From positions 7,178 to 27,988 of the forward strand of contig LSSL01000532.1 of the NCBI GenBank assembly GCA_001953115.1: 20,811 nt of DNA, read 5' to 3'. The notes beneath the pieces are model-generated. The model made no database searches and was not told the origin of the DNA. It saw only the letters and a list, made by a program, of their open reading frames with translations. The stretch's first letter is position 1. Every line of letters begins with the position of its first letter. The stretch comes from Smittium mucronatum (taxonomy: Eukaryota; Kickxellomycota; Harpellomycetes; Harpellales; Legeriomycetaceae). Shown here in pieces: positions 9,843-19,462 of this stretch. A program made the position numbers and the translations under genes.

Positions 9843-10324
9843 ATTTTCAATTGGCTAAAAATTCACAAATTGGACCTAGAACCCAAAATTACTAGGCGCT
9901 TGTATTTGCTTTTTCATAAGACACTAATCACAGGAAAAAAATTGAGGATATGTAATAAAAGTATATTTGGCCATTCACAGGCATGAAATTATGTAAATCC
10001 AGAAAAGAAAATATACTACATATTTATTTTGGATGCAGAAGAATCAAAGAGTTCTACAAGCTAATTTTCCAGTTTATAAATAAGTTATCTACGGAGGGCA
10101 AAGGAATAACGAGTAGAATGACTGTAGATATGATATTTATTTTATTAGAGCCATTAAAAGGCAAGCTTACTAACATTATTACTCTGTATGTCCTAGCCAT
10201 ATGGAACATTTACAGTGCTAAAACTGAAGCTGTGTTAGAAAATACAATTCTGCAAGCCGAAAATATGTTCATTAGATGGAAAAAATATCTACTAGAAAAA
10301 ATATCAGATATTTCAATCACCTAA
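9843..10324 (+). pseudogene. LINE C-terminal zf-RVT domain remnant
   Basis: This is the zinc-binding C-terminal region found in many plant and fungal LINE proteins, where it is thought to help bind the RNA. The first piece (9843-9983) reads IFNWLKIHKLDLEPKITRRL and then YLLFHKTLITGKKLRIC, the conserved W..L......T...W...H..L.T...L..C segment. A frameshift at about 9983 continues as LCKSRKENILHIYFGC, giving C-x8-H-x4-C in place of the family's C-x2-C-x7-10-H-x3-5-C. The frame then stays open to the TAA at 10322, ending with helices around LYVLAIWNIYSAKTEAVL and MFIRWKKYLLEKIS. With 113 codons open in the last frame it is the best preserved part of the LINE. One indel separates the two pieces. 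Confidence 0.85.
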
Positions 10325-11951
10325 ATAAAAGAGACGCCTAGAGCAAAATAATAAAACTTTGGTTTTATATTGAACCAATCGGGAAGGTTAGATTTAACAA
10401 CAGTTAATTTAATCTTTCCAACAACCATATCTTATTAAACCCAATCAATTTTTACCGATTTTTTTTTTTACTTTTACTAATACAATAATAAAAATAAATT
10501 AAAAGATAAAAAAAGTAGGTGAAATTTCTCGGAGTTAAATTGGAAATAGAAATCCAGTCAATTCACCTAAAGTTGTGTTTATATGTGAAATAATGCTAGG
10601 CTTTGAGGTTTATGTTGTAATAAATTGGTAAAAATACCATTTAATATTACCATAGAAGCCTTTTCGTTATATTTCATTTTTTAATTTCAAAATGTAAATT
10701 TTTTAATTTAATCTTGTATAACTGGGATTTTTTTTTTGTATCACAGAATTTTATTGTAAGATTTGCAAAACCGAGATAATCTCTTTGAAAGCCGGAAAAT
10801 TGAGAAATAGTTGGACTTGCTGATTAAATAATTACTATTTATGGTGTTAAAATCCAACTGGATCATATACCGATATGAGTAAGTAGTGATATTTTACTAA
10901 TAGAATTGTATTGAATCTGAAAAATTAAATATAGTTTAAATTCTAAAAGTGAATTTATTTAAGGAATAAAAAAAATTCCTTGATAAAGCTTGTCGTTTCC
11001 TATTTAGAGCAAATCAGTATGATCTTATTTCTCAGTTTGTTTTATTTAAACTAATAATAAGCTAATAACAGACAGTTAAAGTGCTATGATTAGATCTGAT
11101 ATTTAGAATATCAACATATTAATATGATATCTGTCTTTTAAACTGATTATGTTAATGGATTTAAAACAATGGTGCTACATACTCATTTACTAGAACTTTC
11201 CAAATAAGTTTTTACTATACTCTTAATTTAAAAATAAAGAGCTAAGATAAATTATAAATCTATTTGGCAATCAAGAATTTGACTTACAGAATAAAAATTC
11301 TATTGGAAAAATTTAAAGATTTTTAGAGCCATATTTTTTCATAAAACTTATTAATTTTGTCATCTTAAATTTTTTTAGCCAATGATTTATACAGAAAAAA
11401 AATTCTGATGTAGTAAGAGTTAGAAAATAACAATCCAAAAAAAAATTAACCCCTGAAAAATTAGATGTAAAACTGAAATTCTATTTAGTAAACTGAATAA
11501 TTTTTAGAAAATTTACTGAATTAAAATATCTGACCTATAAAAACTAAAAAACATTTACACATAAATCCGAATTATATTTTTTTGTGATTTTAACTTATAT
11601 TTTTAATTTATATATATAGGTATTTGTTAAGATCATAATAATTTAAAATTTTAACCAAAACCAACGATACAAATGACAATAAATTCAATAAATATTTATT
11701 TTTTACATATCGAAAAAAAATTCGAGGTGTAATCGTGCTTTTTAAAACTTTTTATGAATATAAATATAGACTTTTTGGTTTAATTGGAAAATATTGGTTC
11801 ATACTAAAAGATTCCACTATTTATTTGTTCCACTTTTTATTCTAATGGGAAAAAATAAAAAATACTGGTTCAAAATAAATCAAATAAAATTTACAAGTAA
11901 TTTCAGAACATAAGAGAAAATTCCTCAAAAACACTAAAAATATACAAAACT
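10325..11951. other. AT-rich spacer, no gene seen
   Basis: No coding remnant was recognised. Besides the stem-loop at 10382-10419, an exact 8-bp inverted pair TAGGTGAA/TTCACCTA spans 10516-10569. A set of imperfect inverted ATAT-rich words surrounds AGATCTGATATTTAGAATATC near 11092-11112. The final part (about 11840-11950) may encode the decayed N-terminal zinc finger of the MULE transposase that follows, for example KYWFKINQIKFTSNFRT near 11852. Confidence 0.5.
10382..10419. other. Imperfect stem-loop just downstream of the LINE coding end
   Basis: The 17-base arm 10382-10398 (GGAAGGTTAGATTTAAC) pairs with 10403-10419 (GTTAATTTAATCTTTCC) at 13 of 17 positions with a 4-base loop. It lies 58 bp after the LINE stop codon. 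A 3' stem-loop is used by some LINEs for recognition by their own reverse transcriptase, but that role is inference here. Confidence 0.45.
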
Positions 11952-12668
11952 AAATATTATTATCTTGTAAACAAAAATACAAATAAATGCGATGAATTTT
12001 TGAAAATGGATGAAAATATTGAATCTCTAAATAGATAATACCACTCTAAATCACACTCTGATCATTATAATCTTTCAGATAAAAGAAGAATTAAAAAAAT
12101 AATTCTGGTATATTTTGAGGATGGATAGAGTCCATTTAAAATCTTTAATAAGATTAAATAAGAAAATGCCAATCTTAAAACAATACATTTTGTGAATAAT
12201 AACCTGAAAAAAGGATAAAAATAGGAAAAATCTTACCACCCAAATTCTTGAAAAACATTTTCCTCCTCATCGAAAATTCCATTCAGATTCGACATTCAAG
12301 TTGTAAAGGGGGTTTATACCGTAATAATAGTGGGATTAACAGATATAAACCAAAAATTATTCCCAGTTGCAATATTTCTAGTAACTAGAAGCTACATTAA
12401 GGAATGAATCTGGGTATGGAAAAAATTACTAAAGGAAGAAGTAAAATTTTGATATAATCAGTAATTAGATAGTCTGGCAGCTGATTTTGCACCTTAGATA
12501 GCAAAGGGTATCAAAAATATTATATATAAAAACTGCCAAGAGGAACTGTTGGTTTCATATTTTGAAAAATATTAAAGCTATGTTTGCAAAAAAAAAGGAA
12601 AATTCTCAGTGATTATTTTATCAAAACATTTACATAATGAAAATATTTCCATAAAAAAACATATTTGA
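11952..12668 (+). pseudogene. Mutator-like (MULE) transposase remnant
   Basis: A DDE-type transposase of the Mutator-like superfamily, which excises and inserts TIR elements. One reading frame runs from 11952 to the TGA at 12666 with about eleven internal stops and no net frameshift. It begins YYYLVNKNTNKC, the end of an N-terminal zinc finger whose usual His is Asn. RRIKKIILVYFEDG (from about 12087) and SPFKIFNKIK follow, a typical region before the catalytic core. The core reads FDIQVVKGVYTVIIVGLTDI from 12288 (usually with a catalytic Asp before the TY; here Gly), then LFPVAIFLVTR, IWVWKKLLKEE, and AADFAP before IAKGI, the probable second catalytic Asp. ELLVSYFEKY corresponds to the CWFH..K motif with Cys and His lost. 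The C-terminal part of the protein is not seen. No TIRs could be assigned to this copy. Confidence 0.8.
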
Positions 12669-13589
12669 ACTCAAAATAATCCTTAATACTAAAATGACTC
12701 AAATTGATATTCAGGTCTTATATTTTGGGATGAAAAAAAAAATTGAAAGAAAATCAAAATTGGTTTGTATAATCATGAATATTTGGCCCATCAACTAAAA
12801 ACCCCCTGTAAATATTTAATAGTACTGAAAAAGATAAGTCATTAAGGTAAAAATATTCTGATAAATCAATTTTCTCAACATTTATCAATCAATAGTCGAA
12901 TACTTACGGGAAAAAAATATCTATGAGTTCGAAAAAATGAAATTTAATGAAAATTAAAGATTTAAAATAATTATAGTTTATTTTTGTCACATTAAAGAGA
13001 AAGAATAAATGTATAATATAAAATTTTTAGATAGATAATTTTCAGAATACTATATAAAATAAATTTCTATAATATTTGATTATCTTAACTTTAAAAGTTT
13101 TTATTGATTGACGATTTTTATTCATAGTAATATATTTTTACATGTTAACAAATACATATCCACATATAGAGATATATATTACACATCTAAAAAAGTAAAA
13201 AAAGATCAATAAATGAATTCATATGTATTAACTCCCTATAAAACAAAAAAAATATTTTATTTACATTAAATTCACATCTTAAATAATATCAATTGAGATA
13301 ACAAAGAAAATAACAGCTGATTTTAGTCTAGAATAAAAAACTTTTAAACTTTTTTTAGTATTCTTTTAAATTTTATTATCAATTTATACAGGAAAACGAT
13401 TGTTCCACAATAAAAAAAATTAATCGAAAAAGTTTTTTTATTAAAAAGATAAAAAACAATTTATGTTAAATTATAAAAAAATAAGTTTTTTTTATTTAAA
13501 AATACTCAATATAAAATATCCCAGATCAAATCAAACCAAAATATATAAATAGATGATATAAATAAAAAAATTTCTGGTCAGATAAGGAT
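12669..13589. other. AT-rich spacer, no gene seen
   Basis: A highly AT-rich stretch (mostly A and T homopolymer-like words) that probably includes the decayed C-terminal half of the MULE transposase. No motif was recognised in any frame. Confidence 0.5.
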
Positions 13590-14720
13590 AAATTTATTTC
13601 GATTTAAACATGATTTTTGAGGTCGAAGATATTGAAGATGTCTAAAAGTTGAAGTCGAATTTTTCGATGCGTTTGATGGCTAAAGAATTGAATCAAATAA
13701 AAAAAAATTAAAAATGAAATTGGTGATGTTAATTTAGTTAATTTAGTTGAGGATTTCGAATATTTTTAGGATTTTTATACTGTTTATGACGATGGTTATG
13801 TTAATTATGTTAAGCATGTCAACTTTTTTAGAATTTTTTAACATTTTAGAGCGTAATATATCTTATTGGTGTTGAGGTATTTAATGCTTAATATTTTTTT
13901 AATATTTTTTTAATAATTTTGAAGATTTATAGTATGATGAAGTTTTTAATAATGATAATCATTTTTAATATTTTGATAGCGTTAATTTTTTTTATAGTTA
14001 AAACTGCATTAATCGTGTTAAGAAATTTCAAGATAATAGTGATTTGGGTTTGCTTATTTTTTCAGCATTTTGAAGATCCTTAGAATTTTTTTAGTTTAAT
14101 TATTAATTATTTTTTGATGATTTTTATTGTTTACAGTATTTTATTTTTAATTATTAATAAAGTTTTAGAATTTTTATGATTAAAATTTTATTGAGGATGT
14201 TAATTATTTTTGGCTCGATAAGTTTTTTGACGAATTATGATGTTTAAAATTCTGTTGATTATCTTTAGTTAGTTTTTTTAAGATAATTAAGATACTTTAT
14301 ATGGTTGAGTACCCCGAGAATGTTAATATTTTGATGATTTATGATTTTACGAATGTTTTAGAGTCTTCTATGATGTTATGTGTGTTGAGTGAATTGAGTG
14401 GGTTAAGCATGTTTATTAATATAATTTATATATTTTTTTTCAGACTTTTTATGATCTCGGATGTGTTAGTGTTGTAAATATTTCGATTAGTAAAATGTGG
14501 TATGAGTTGAAATTATTTGGAATGTTGATTTTATCACTTATGTTGAAGATTTTGAATACACTGAATGCTTTTATATTTTTTAGGCTATATAAGTTTTTTA
14601 GGATTTGATATAGTTGAGATTTTTATTTTATGTTTTTGAATTTTTTTATATTATGAGTTTTTGTATATATGAATATTTTGAGATATTATATTACTTATTA
14701 TTTTAAGTTATTCATTTTTT
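13590..14720 (+). repeat. T+G-biased stretch with degenerate repeated motifs
   Basis: For about 1.1 kb the + strand is strongly enriched in T and G and poor in C, unlike its neighbours. Related words recur: GTTGAGGATTTCGAATATTTT (about 13746) and GTTGAAGATTTTGAATACACT (about 14543); GTTAAGCATGT at 13809 and 14402; and many variants of GATGATTTTTATTGTTTA (14117) and GATTTATGATTTTACGAATG. In one frame many of these read as V-E-D-F-E-Y or V-N-Y-V-K-H-V with frequent stops, so it may be a decayed tandem repeat, possibly once coding for an acidic, Val/Asp/Tyr-rich repeat protein. No unit length could be fixed by eye. It could also be mutational or transcription-linked strand asymmetry. Confidence 0.4.
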
Positions 14721-14920
14721 CCTAATTTTATTTTAAATTTATAAAAAATATCTATCAAGATTTAATTTTAACTTACCATAAACAATGTAAGCGGATTTAT
14801 ATTGATATTACAACAGTTTTTGTTTCTAATATAAAAAAATTACTACAATATCACTTAAGATTAAACTTCAATATCTTATTATTTTATTAGATATAAACTG
14901 ATTTCCAACTGATAAATTTA

Positions 14921-15066
14921 GGTTAAATCGTTTTCTATTCGAATATTTTAAGCTAATTCTACTAAATTGAGCTAAATTCGGTTAATTTAAGCAATTTTAG
15001 ACTAATAAAAAAATATATTCAATTATATCATCCAATTATTAAAGCGATTTTCGTTTAAATTTTTTG
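14921..15066 (+). repeat. Left TIR of element C
   Basis: It begins GGTTAAATCGTTTTC and contains AAGCTAATTCTACTAAATTG. It aligns with the reverse complement of 19463-19611 with small indels. Confidence 0.6.
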
Positions 15067-15443
15067 AGCCATTTTAAAATATGATTGACCAATAGCGTTT
15101 AAGGAAGCTTTGAATATCGATTTGTGAATAGTAAATTTTTTTCATATATGCCAAACCTGTTTCTAAAAATTGGATTGACATGTTTTTGTTATTTTATGAA
15201 AGTTTATAGAAAACAACTTGTAATAAACCTACATGCTAGAATATCGTTTTATTGTTTCTTCCTGGAAAAAATTAATGTTAAGTTTTTATATACTAAAAAC
15301 TTATATAAAAAATTATACACTAAAATGTGCGATATCATATATTTAAATCGAATAACAAGATTAAAATGAGAATAGGTTGATGATATAGAATTTGCTGAAA
15401 TCCGAATTCTTGGAAAATTTACATAATTTTTTTTTAGAAATAA
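15067..15443 (+). other. Element C 5' interior, no recognised gene
   Basis: An 81-codon open run (15124-15366, GTG at the left) is rich in F, K, L and Y and shows no known motif, so it is not called as a gene. A short frame near 15376-15424 reads VDDIEFAEIRILGKFT and ends at a TAA, followed by a TTTTTTTTTAG (15426-15436) that could be a 3' splice site. These codons look more protein-like and may be a displaced N-terminal piece of the zinc-finger protein starting at 15444. Confidence 0.35.
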
Positions 15444-15683
15444 TTTATGCCCGCATTTTATTATTGCTTTAATAGGCTCATCAATGACTGCAGTTGCAAA
15501 TTAAAATTAGATTTATCTTTCGATAATAAAGTTAAAACATATCTCATCAATGAAAATACTCACAAATGTAGGAAAAATAATTCAAAAATTGAAAAGAACT
15601 TGATAATAGATTTATCTAAAAATGGAATAAAATCTTATGGAATAAAAAAAAATCAGGAGAAAATGGTTTTAACTTATGTATGA
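15444..15683 (+). pseudogene. N-terminal zinc finger (FLYWCH/WRKY-GCM1-like, transposase-type) fragment
   Basis: From the ATG at 15447 the frame is open for 78 codons. It contains C7-x7-C15-x-C17-x21-H39-x-C41 (reading FYYCFNRLINDCSC, then YLINENTHKC), the layout of the FLYWCH/WRKY-GCM1 type zinc finger that Mutator-like transposases carry at the N-terminus for TIR binding. The end of the finger closely resembles YYYLVNKNTNKC in the MULE remnant at 11952, so the two fragments probably share ancestry. The rest is Lys- and Asn-rich. The same frame continues with stops into the DUF4371-like fragment at 15759. The start is uncertain because a TAA lies directly upstream (15441-15443) and a possible splice acceptor is at 15435-15436. 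Function as DNA-binding domain of a transposase is inference. Confidence 0.55.
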
Positions 15684-15758
15684 AAAATATATATTAAGTT
15701 GAAAGCAGAGATGGAGGAAGATTAAAAATTGTGAATGCATATCCCTTGATATTTTTGA

Positions 15759-16090
15759 AAATCTTTACTATATTATTCTAGGAATTCCCATAAATATTTT
15801 TTCCGGACATTTCTCGAATATATATTTATTAATTTAGAAGATTTAGGTTTGGAAGACGCAACTTATTTGGCAGAATATATAGAAAAAAATAATGATATGA
15901 AAGTCATAATGACTTTTAAAGAAGCAATAATTAGACTTTCTATTTCAATAGTAATGCAAATCATCTCTAAATTAAAATTGGTAAATGGTGGTTATTATAT
16001 GATAATATGTGATAACACAGATATAACCCTGTAATTTGTATATGTGTCTATTTCGATAGTATCTGAATACAGAACATAATATTATTTATG
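15759..16090 (+). pseudogene. DUF4371 / hAT-like transposase fragment, split by element D
   Basis: The frame is open from 15759 to the TAA at 16032 and then continues with single stops to the insertion of element D at 16091. It resumes in frame after the duplicated site at 17489 as IMDTLKNEIVKIRF. The sequence LEDATYLAEYIEKNND, then KEAIIRLSISIVMQIISKLK, then GGYYMIICDNTDIT and YVSISIVSEYRT follows the pattern of DUF4371 domains of hAT-related proteins (NE.I......I...I...K...YSI..D.T.DIS..EQ.S...RYV), including the first Asp of the catalytic region. The match is by pattern only. No hAT dimerisation motif was found downstream. If correct, it fits the possible 8-bp target duplication of element C. 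It conflicts with the MULE-type finger just upstream, so a chimeric or layered origin is possible. Confidence 0.45.
16081..16090 (+). repeat. Target-site duplication of element D, left copy
   Basis: ATTATTTATG here is identical to 17479-17488 on the other side of element D. The next base (G) also matches, so it could be 10 or 11 bp. Confidence 0.9.
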
Positions 16091-16365
16091 GGTCAGCGTT
16101 TTATAATCACTAAAATCTTGCATAGTAAACCTGAAATCTGACATCTATGACTAAAATATAACACTTATTAGTAAAATCTGACAATCACTGCATTTTTTAC
16201 CACTAAAATTTGAGCTTAATCAATAAATTTTTTTTTGATTTATCTATTGGTCAAAATTTCAAAATCTGATGAAAAATATTCATTTTTAGGAAATTCGATA
16301 AATTGCCCCTTATTTTGTGAAAGATAGTCATGATTTTTGACAATAATATAGAATATCAATCCCAC
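16091..16365 (+). repeat. Left TIR of element D
   Basis: It starts GGTCAGCGTTTTATAATCAC. The left arm holds a short extra segment near 16153-16183 relative to the right arm; beyond it the two arms realign at TCACTGCATTTTTTACCAC. Confidence 0.9.
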
Positions 16366-17202
16366 CGCAAGTTTTTATAAAGAAAAATAACAATTACAAC
16401 CTAAAAAAAACTCATAATAAAATTATAAGTCTATGTTCGTAAAAATCAACAGTTCCCAGTCATTTAAAAATGTAAAATTAGATTCATATTATCTGTACCT
16501 AAATATTTAATAAAATAGAATATTTTATGTACCAAATGGCATAATAAATATCATATTAGTTCCACTATCAAAAATATATAATCACTTGTGACACTATTAT
16601 AATCGCTCCACAATTAATAACTAAATAACGATAGATGATTAATTTTTATTAAAGATCAAGGTGCAAGTTAAACTCGCCAAGAACTTACAAAATAGGTATT
16701 TCAATAGCACTTGGCATTCATTTCAAGCCTTTAGGCGATATTTAAATAGTTATTCCAGTTTTTTGCTGATTAATTATGTATTTTTACTATGGATACTGAT
16801 AAACTAAACTAATTTATAACTTATTATAATATTTCACAGCAGATAGAAAAGTGATTTTAAGGTTTTGAGATATAAAAAATGGGATGTATAATACTCGAAA
16901 AATAGTTGAATGTCTTTATAAAGTTAACCCAATTATTAATAAAACAAAATTTGACACATTTTTCCTTTTTTATTATTAAAAACACATTTTAGAGCCTTCG
17001 ATAATACCGATAAGTAAAATAATCTTAATCCATTTATCTTTTTTGCTATATTAATGGATATTTAATTCTCCTAAGTACACACAAAAGCTATTAGTATCAA
17101 TGGTTTTCGCAAAAAAAAAGGGGGGGTATTTGAAAATTTTCTTCTATAAATTTTCATTTCATTATTATTATTATTTTGAATGCTTACAAGATAGATAAAA
17201 AC
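16366..17202. other. Interior of element D, no gene seen
   Basis: AT-rich with no open frame of note in any direction. A run of nine A followed by seven G (17111-17126) is the longest G run in the window. The absence of a coding remnant supports a non-autonomous element. Confidence 0.6.
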
Positions 17203-17478
17203 TATAAGGATGTTGATTTTTTTTATTCTATCAATTATAAAAATCATGTCTATCTATATATCGCACAATAAGGGAAAATTTATCGAACTTTCTAAAAAGG
17301 AAAAATTTGCTTCAACTTTTAAAATTTTGACTTATAAATAAATCAAAAAAAAAAAATAGTGATGAAGCTCAAATTTTGGTGGTAAAAAATGCAGTGAATA
17401 GCATATTTTATTGATAATTGTTAGATGTCAGATTTAGGGTTGGCTATGCAAGATTTTAGTGATGTTAATACTTTTACC
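17203..17478 (-). repeat. Right TIR of element D
   Basis: Read on the minus strand it begins GGTAAAAGTATTAACATCAC at 17478 and matches the left arm. Similarity extends inward through CATGATTTTT to about 17203. Confidence 0.9.
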
Positions 17479-17488
17479 ATTATTTATG
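17479..17488 (+). repeat. Target-site duplication of element D, right copy
   Basis: ATTATTTATG is identical to 16081-16090. The interrupted reading frame of element C resumes right after it. Confidence 0.9.
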
Positions 17489-18204
17489 GATTATGGATAC
17501 TTTAAAAAATGAAATAGTTAAAATTAGATTTAGTTTGAATTCAAGTAATCTTGAAGCATATTAAGCAGTGCGTATATAATCTGCATTGTTTTTTTTTCTT
17601 TAGGGAATATGAAATAAGTAAACTGTTAGTTTTATGTTTCTATAAATATTCAAGATATTTAAAAAATAATAAAAACTACTTGCAAATAAAATAAAAGGGT
17701 ATTTGCCACATGCAGCTTATGTTAAATTAAATGTTATTCTGAGTCGATATACTTATTTTTCTTATAAAATTGGGATCTTATCCCATTCTCAATCAATTTA
17801 TAAATAAAATTAATGATAATTACTTCAATGAAGATTATAATTGGTATGAGATATTTGATAAAATTTCCCCATAAACTAGTAATTCACTAGAAATACTCAA
17901 TATAACCGTGAAAAATAAATTTTCTGAATAATCAGTCCCGAATTTAATTGATTAAATATTGTTTTCACAAAAAAAATTACTGACTAAAATTCATTTTATA
18001 ATCTAAATTTCAGATGATTAAACTATAATGAAAAAATGCTTTCAATACATTATAAATAAAAGAAATTTTTCATATACACCGATTTAGTCTAAGGTTTATA
18101 TAAATCTTTCAACCGAGTTTTTTTTTATTGATAAATTTTCAAAATCCATAAAAAAATTTCTCAAATAAATTCAAATTATTTCGAAGAACTTAATTCTGTC
18201 TTTA
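17489..18204 (+). other. Element C interior after the insertion, mostly illegible
   Basis: The first about 75 bp continue the DUF4371-like frame (IMDTLKNEIVKIRFSLNSS, then a TAA near 17560). The rest is AT-rich without a recognisable motif. It probably held the central part of the transposase of element C. Confidence 0.4.
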
Positions 18205-18372
18205 AATAAAATAACATTTTATTGGCTAGACATAGTATAAAAGATTGGAAGGACGTAAATTGTACATTAGCAGGATTTTTGATGAAAGAAAAATATTTAA
18301 ATATTTTCTGTTTTGTAACCGAACACAATATCACAGATTTATTTGAAATTAAATTAACAAGAAAAAAAATCT
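18205..18372 (+). pseudogene. Unidentified protein fragment inside element C
   Basis: An open stretch of about 55 codons lies between stops. It reads ILLARHSIKDWKDVNCTLAG, then FLMKEKYLNIFCFVTEHN and ITDLFEIKLTRKK before the TAG at 18370. It uses Trp, Cys, His, Asp and Gly far more than the surrounding AT-rich DNA would by chance, so I take it as real former coding sequence. After the stop the same frame continues for about 35 codons (beginning LRYPKKINRTPELSKDHFQT) until a TAA near 18472. It lies on the same strand as the zinc finger and DUF4371-like fragments of element C and may be the C-terminal part of the same protein. I do not recognise a domain. It is not a SWIM zinc finger, because the C-x-C and C-x-H spacing is absent. 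Confidence 0.4.
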
Positions 18373-18475
18373 AGCTTCGGTATCCCAAAAAAATAAACAG
18401 AACCCCTGAATTATCGAAAGATCATTTTCAAACAGCATCGATATTTATTTCATATTTTACTCTTAATCTCTAAAT

Positions 18476-19462
18476 CTCAAAAAATAATGAATTATAATTA
18501 TTTTTAAATATTAAAATTTTATTAAAATTCTATAAAATCATTGAATAAAAATTAGAGATTGGAATAGAAAAGGCACGGGTGGAGAAACCTGGTAAAAAAT
18601 AAACTAAATCATTAAATCAGTAAATAATAAAAGTTTTCAGCAATATTTAAATGCTATAGAAATATATTAATTAATATTTGAAACTATTAAATAACTATAG
18701 AGATTAATTTAAATTTATTGAAGTTTTTATAAATTTAATTTTGAATTTAATTTTTTTTATCTGTGATAACATTAACTTCAGTTTAATTGTTCAATTCGAA
18801 AGAGGGCGGGTTTATTAAGTAGTCTTTTGCAAGAAAATTGAGAAAAATCGTATTATAAAAACGTGATATTCCAATAGAGCCCCGAAATAGAGAATCTAAT
18901 GTGGGTAAATTCAGCTAGAATTTATGATAGCTCCGATAATATATCAAAAAAAAATATTATGATAAAATAACATATTTAAATGAAATTTATTATTGCTTAC
19001 TTTTTTAAAAGTTTTGAAAACCATAACATATTCATTTACTATTATTTTAACTATTTCAGAAATGGTAGTAATTATTAGAATAGTATATAGTTTAAATCAT
19101 TAAATTTTTGGAAAAATTCATGTTTTTTATTTTCATAAACACTCTAAATAAAAAGAAAAATCTAGATTTCAAAATTTATAAATTAAAAAAAAATAAACTT
19201 CAGGACCTTTGATGCCTAATTATATCTCAAGCTTAAAATTCTATTTGTATTTAATTCAATTTTATTATCATATTTTGATTTAGATATTTAAAAAATGAGC
19301 TATAATTTTTTTTATTAATGTGATTTAGTTTATCATCCATAAATCCGATTTAAATTTTATAACCCTTGAATCTCCAAATAATATTTTTTATAAAAATAAA
19401 GTAAAAAAACTTTTTTTGGAAAAACAATAAAATTAGAAGCGATTAGAAATATGTGATAGTTT
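18476..19462. other. Element C 3' interior, no gene seen
   Basis: AT-rich throughout. A short inverted pair, AATCTCTAA near 18464 and TTAGAGATT at 18552-18560, could form a weak hairpin. No coding remnant was recognised. Confidence 0.5.

Larger units (their letters stand above)
5223..10324 (+). mobile_element. Decayed LINE (Tad/I-like non-LTR retrotransposon), near full length
   Basis: A + strand non-LTR retrotransposon whose parts follow each other in the expected order: a possible ORF1 from the ATG at 5223, an endonuclease (about 6699-7240), a reverse transcriptase (about 7966-8890), the thumb and connection region (8895-9282), and a C-terminal zf-RVT knuckle (9843-10324). All parts carry stop codons or frameshifts, so the copy is inactive. 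This domain order is typical of LINEs in the Tad and I groups of fungi. The 3' end is set at the last recognisable codon; no poly-A tail or target-site duplication was identified. Stops have replaced expected Glu, Tyr and Gln codons, so transversions as well as transitions contributed and the decay is not pure C-to-T RIP. Confidence 0.9.
16091..17478. mobile_element. TIR element D, 1388 bp, MULE-like non-autonomous insertion
   Basis: The arms 16091-16365 and 17203-17478 are inverted repeats with long near-identical blocks: ATCACTAAAATCTTGCATAG, AAATCTGACATCTA, and TCACTGCATTTTTTACCAC followed by AAAATTTGAGCTT. Identity is about 85-90% in the outer 140 bp and lower inward. Termini read GGTCAGCG and GGTAAAAG. 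An exact 10-bp duplication, ATTATTTATG, flanks both ends. A 9-11-bp duplication with long TIRs is characteristic of Mutator-like elements, so I infer a non-autonomous MULE. The interior (about 16366-17202) has no recognisable coding sequence. It sits inside the DUF4371-like fragment of element C and is therefore younger than that element. Confidence 0.9.

Noticed and set aside
18205..18372. SWIM zinc finger of a MULE transposase
   Set aside because: The C-x-C...C-x-H spacing is not present; only isolated Cys and His residues are seen.
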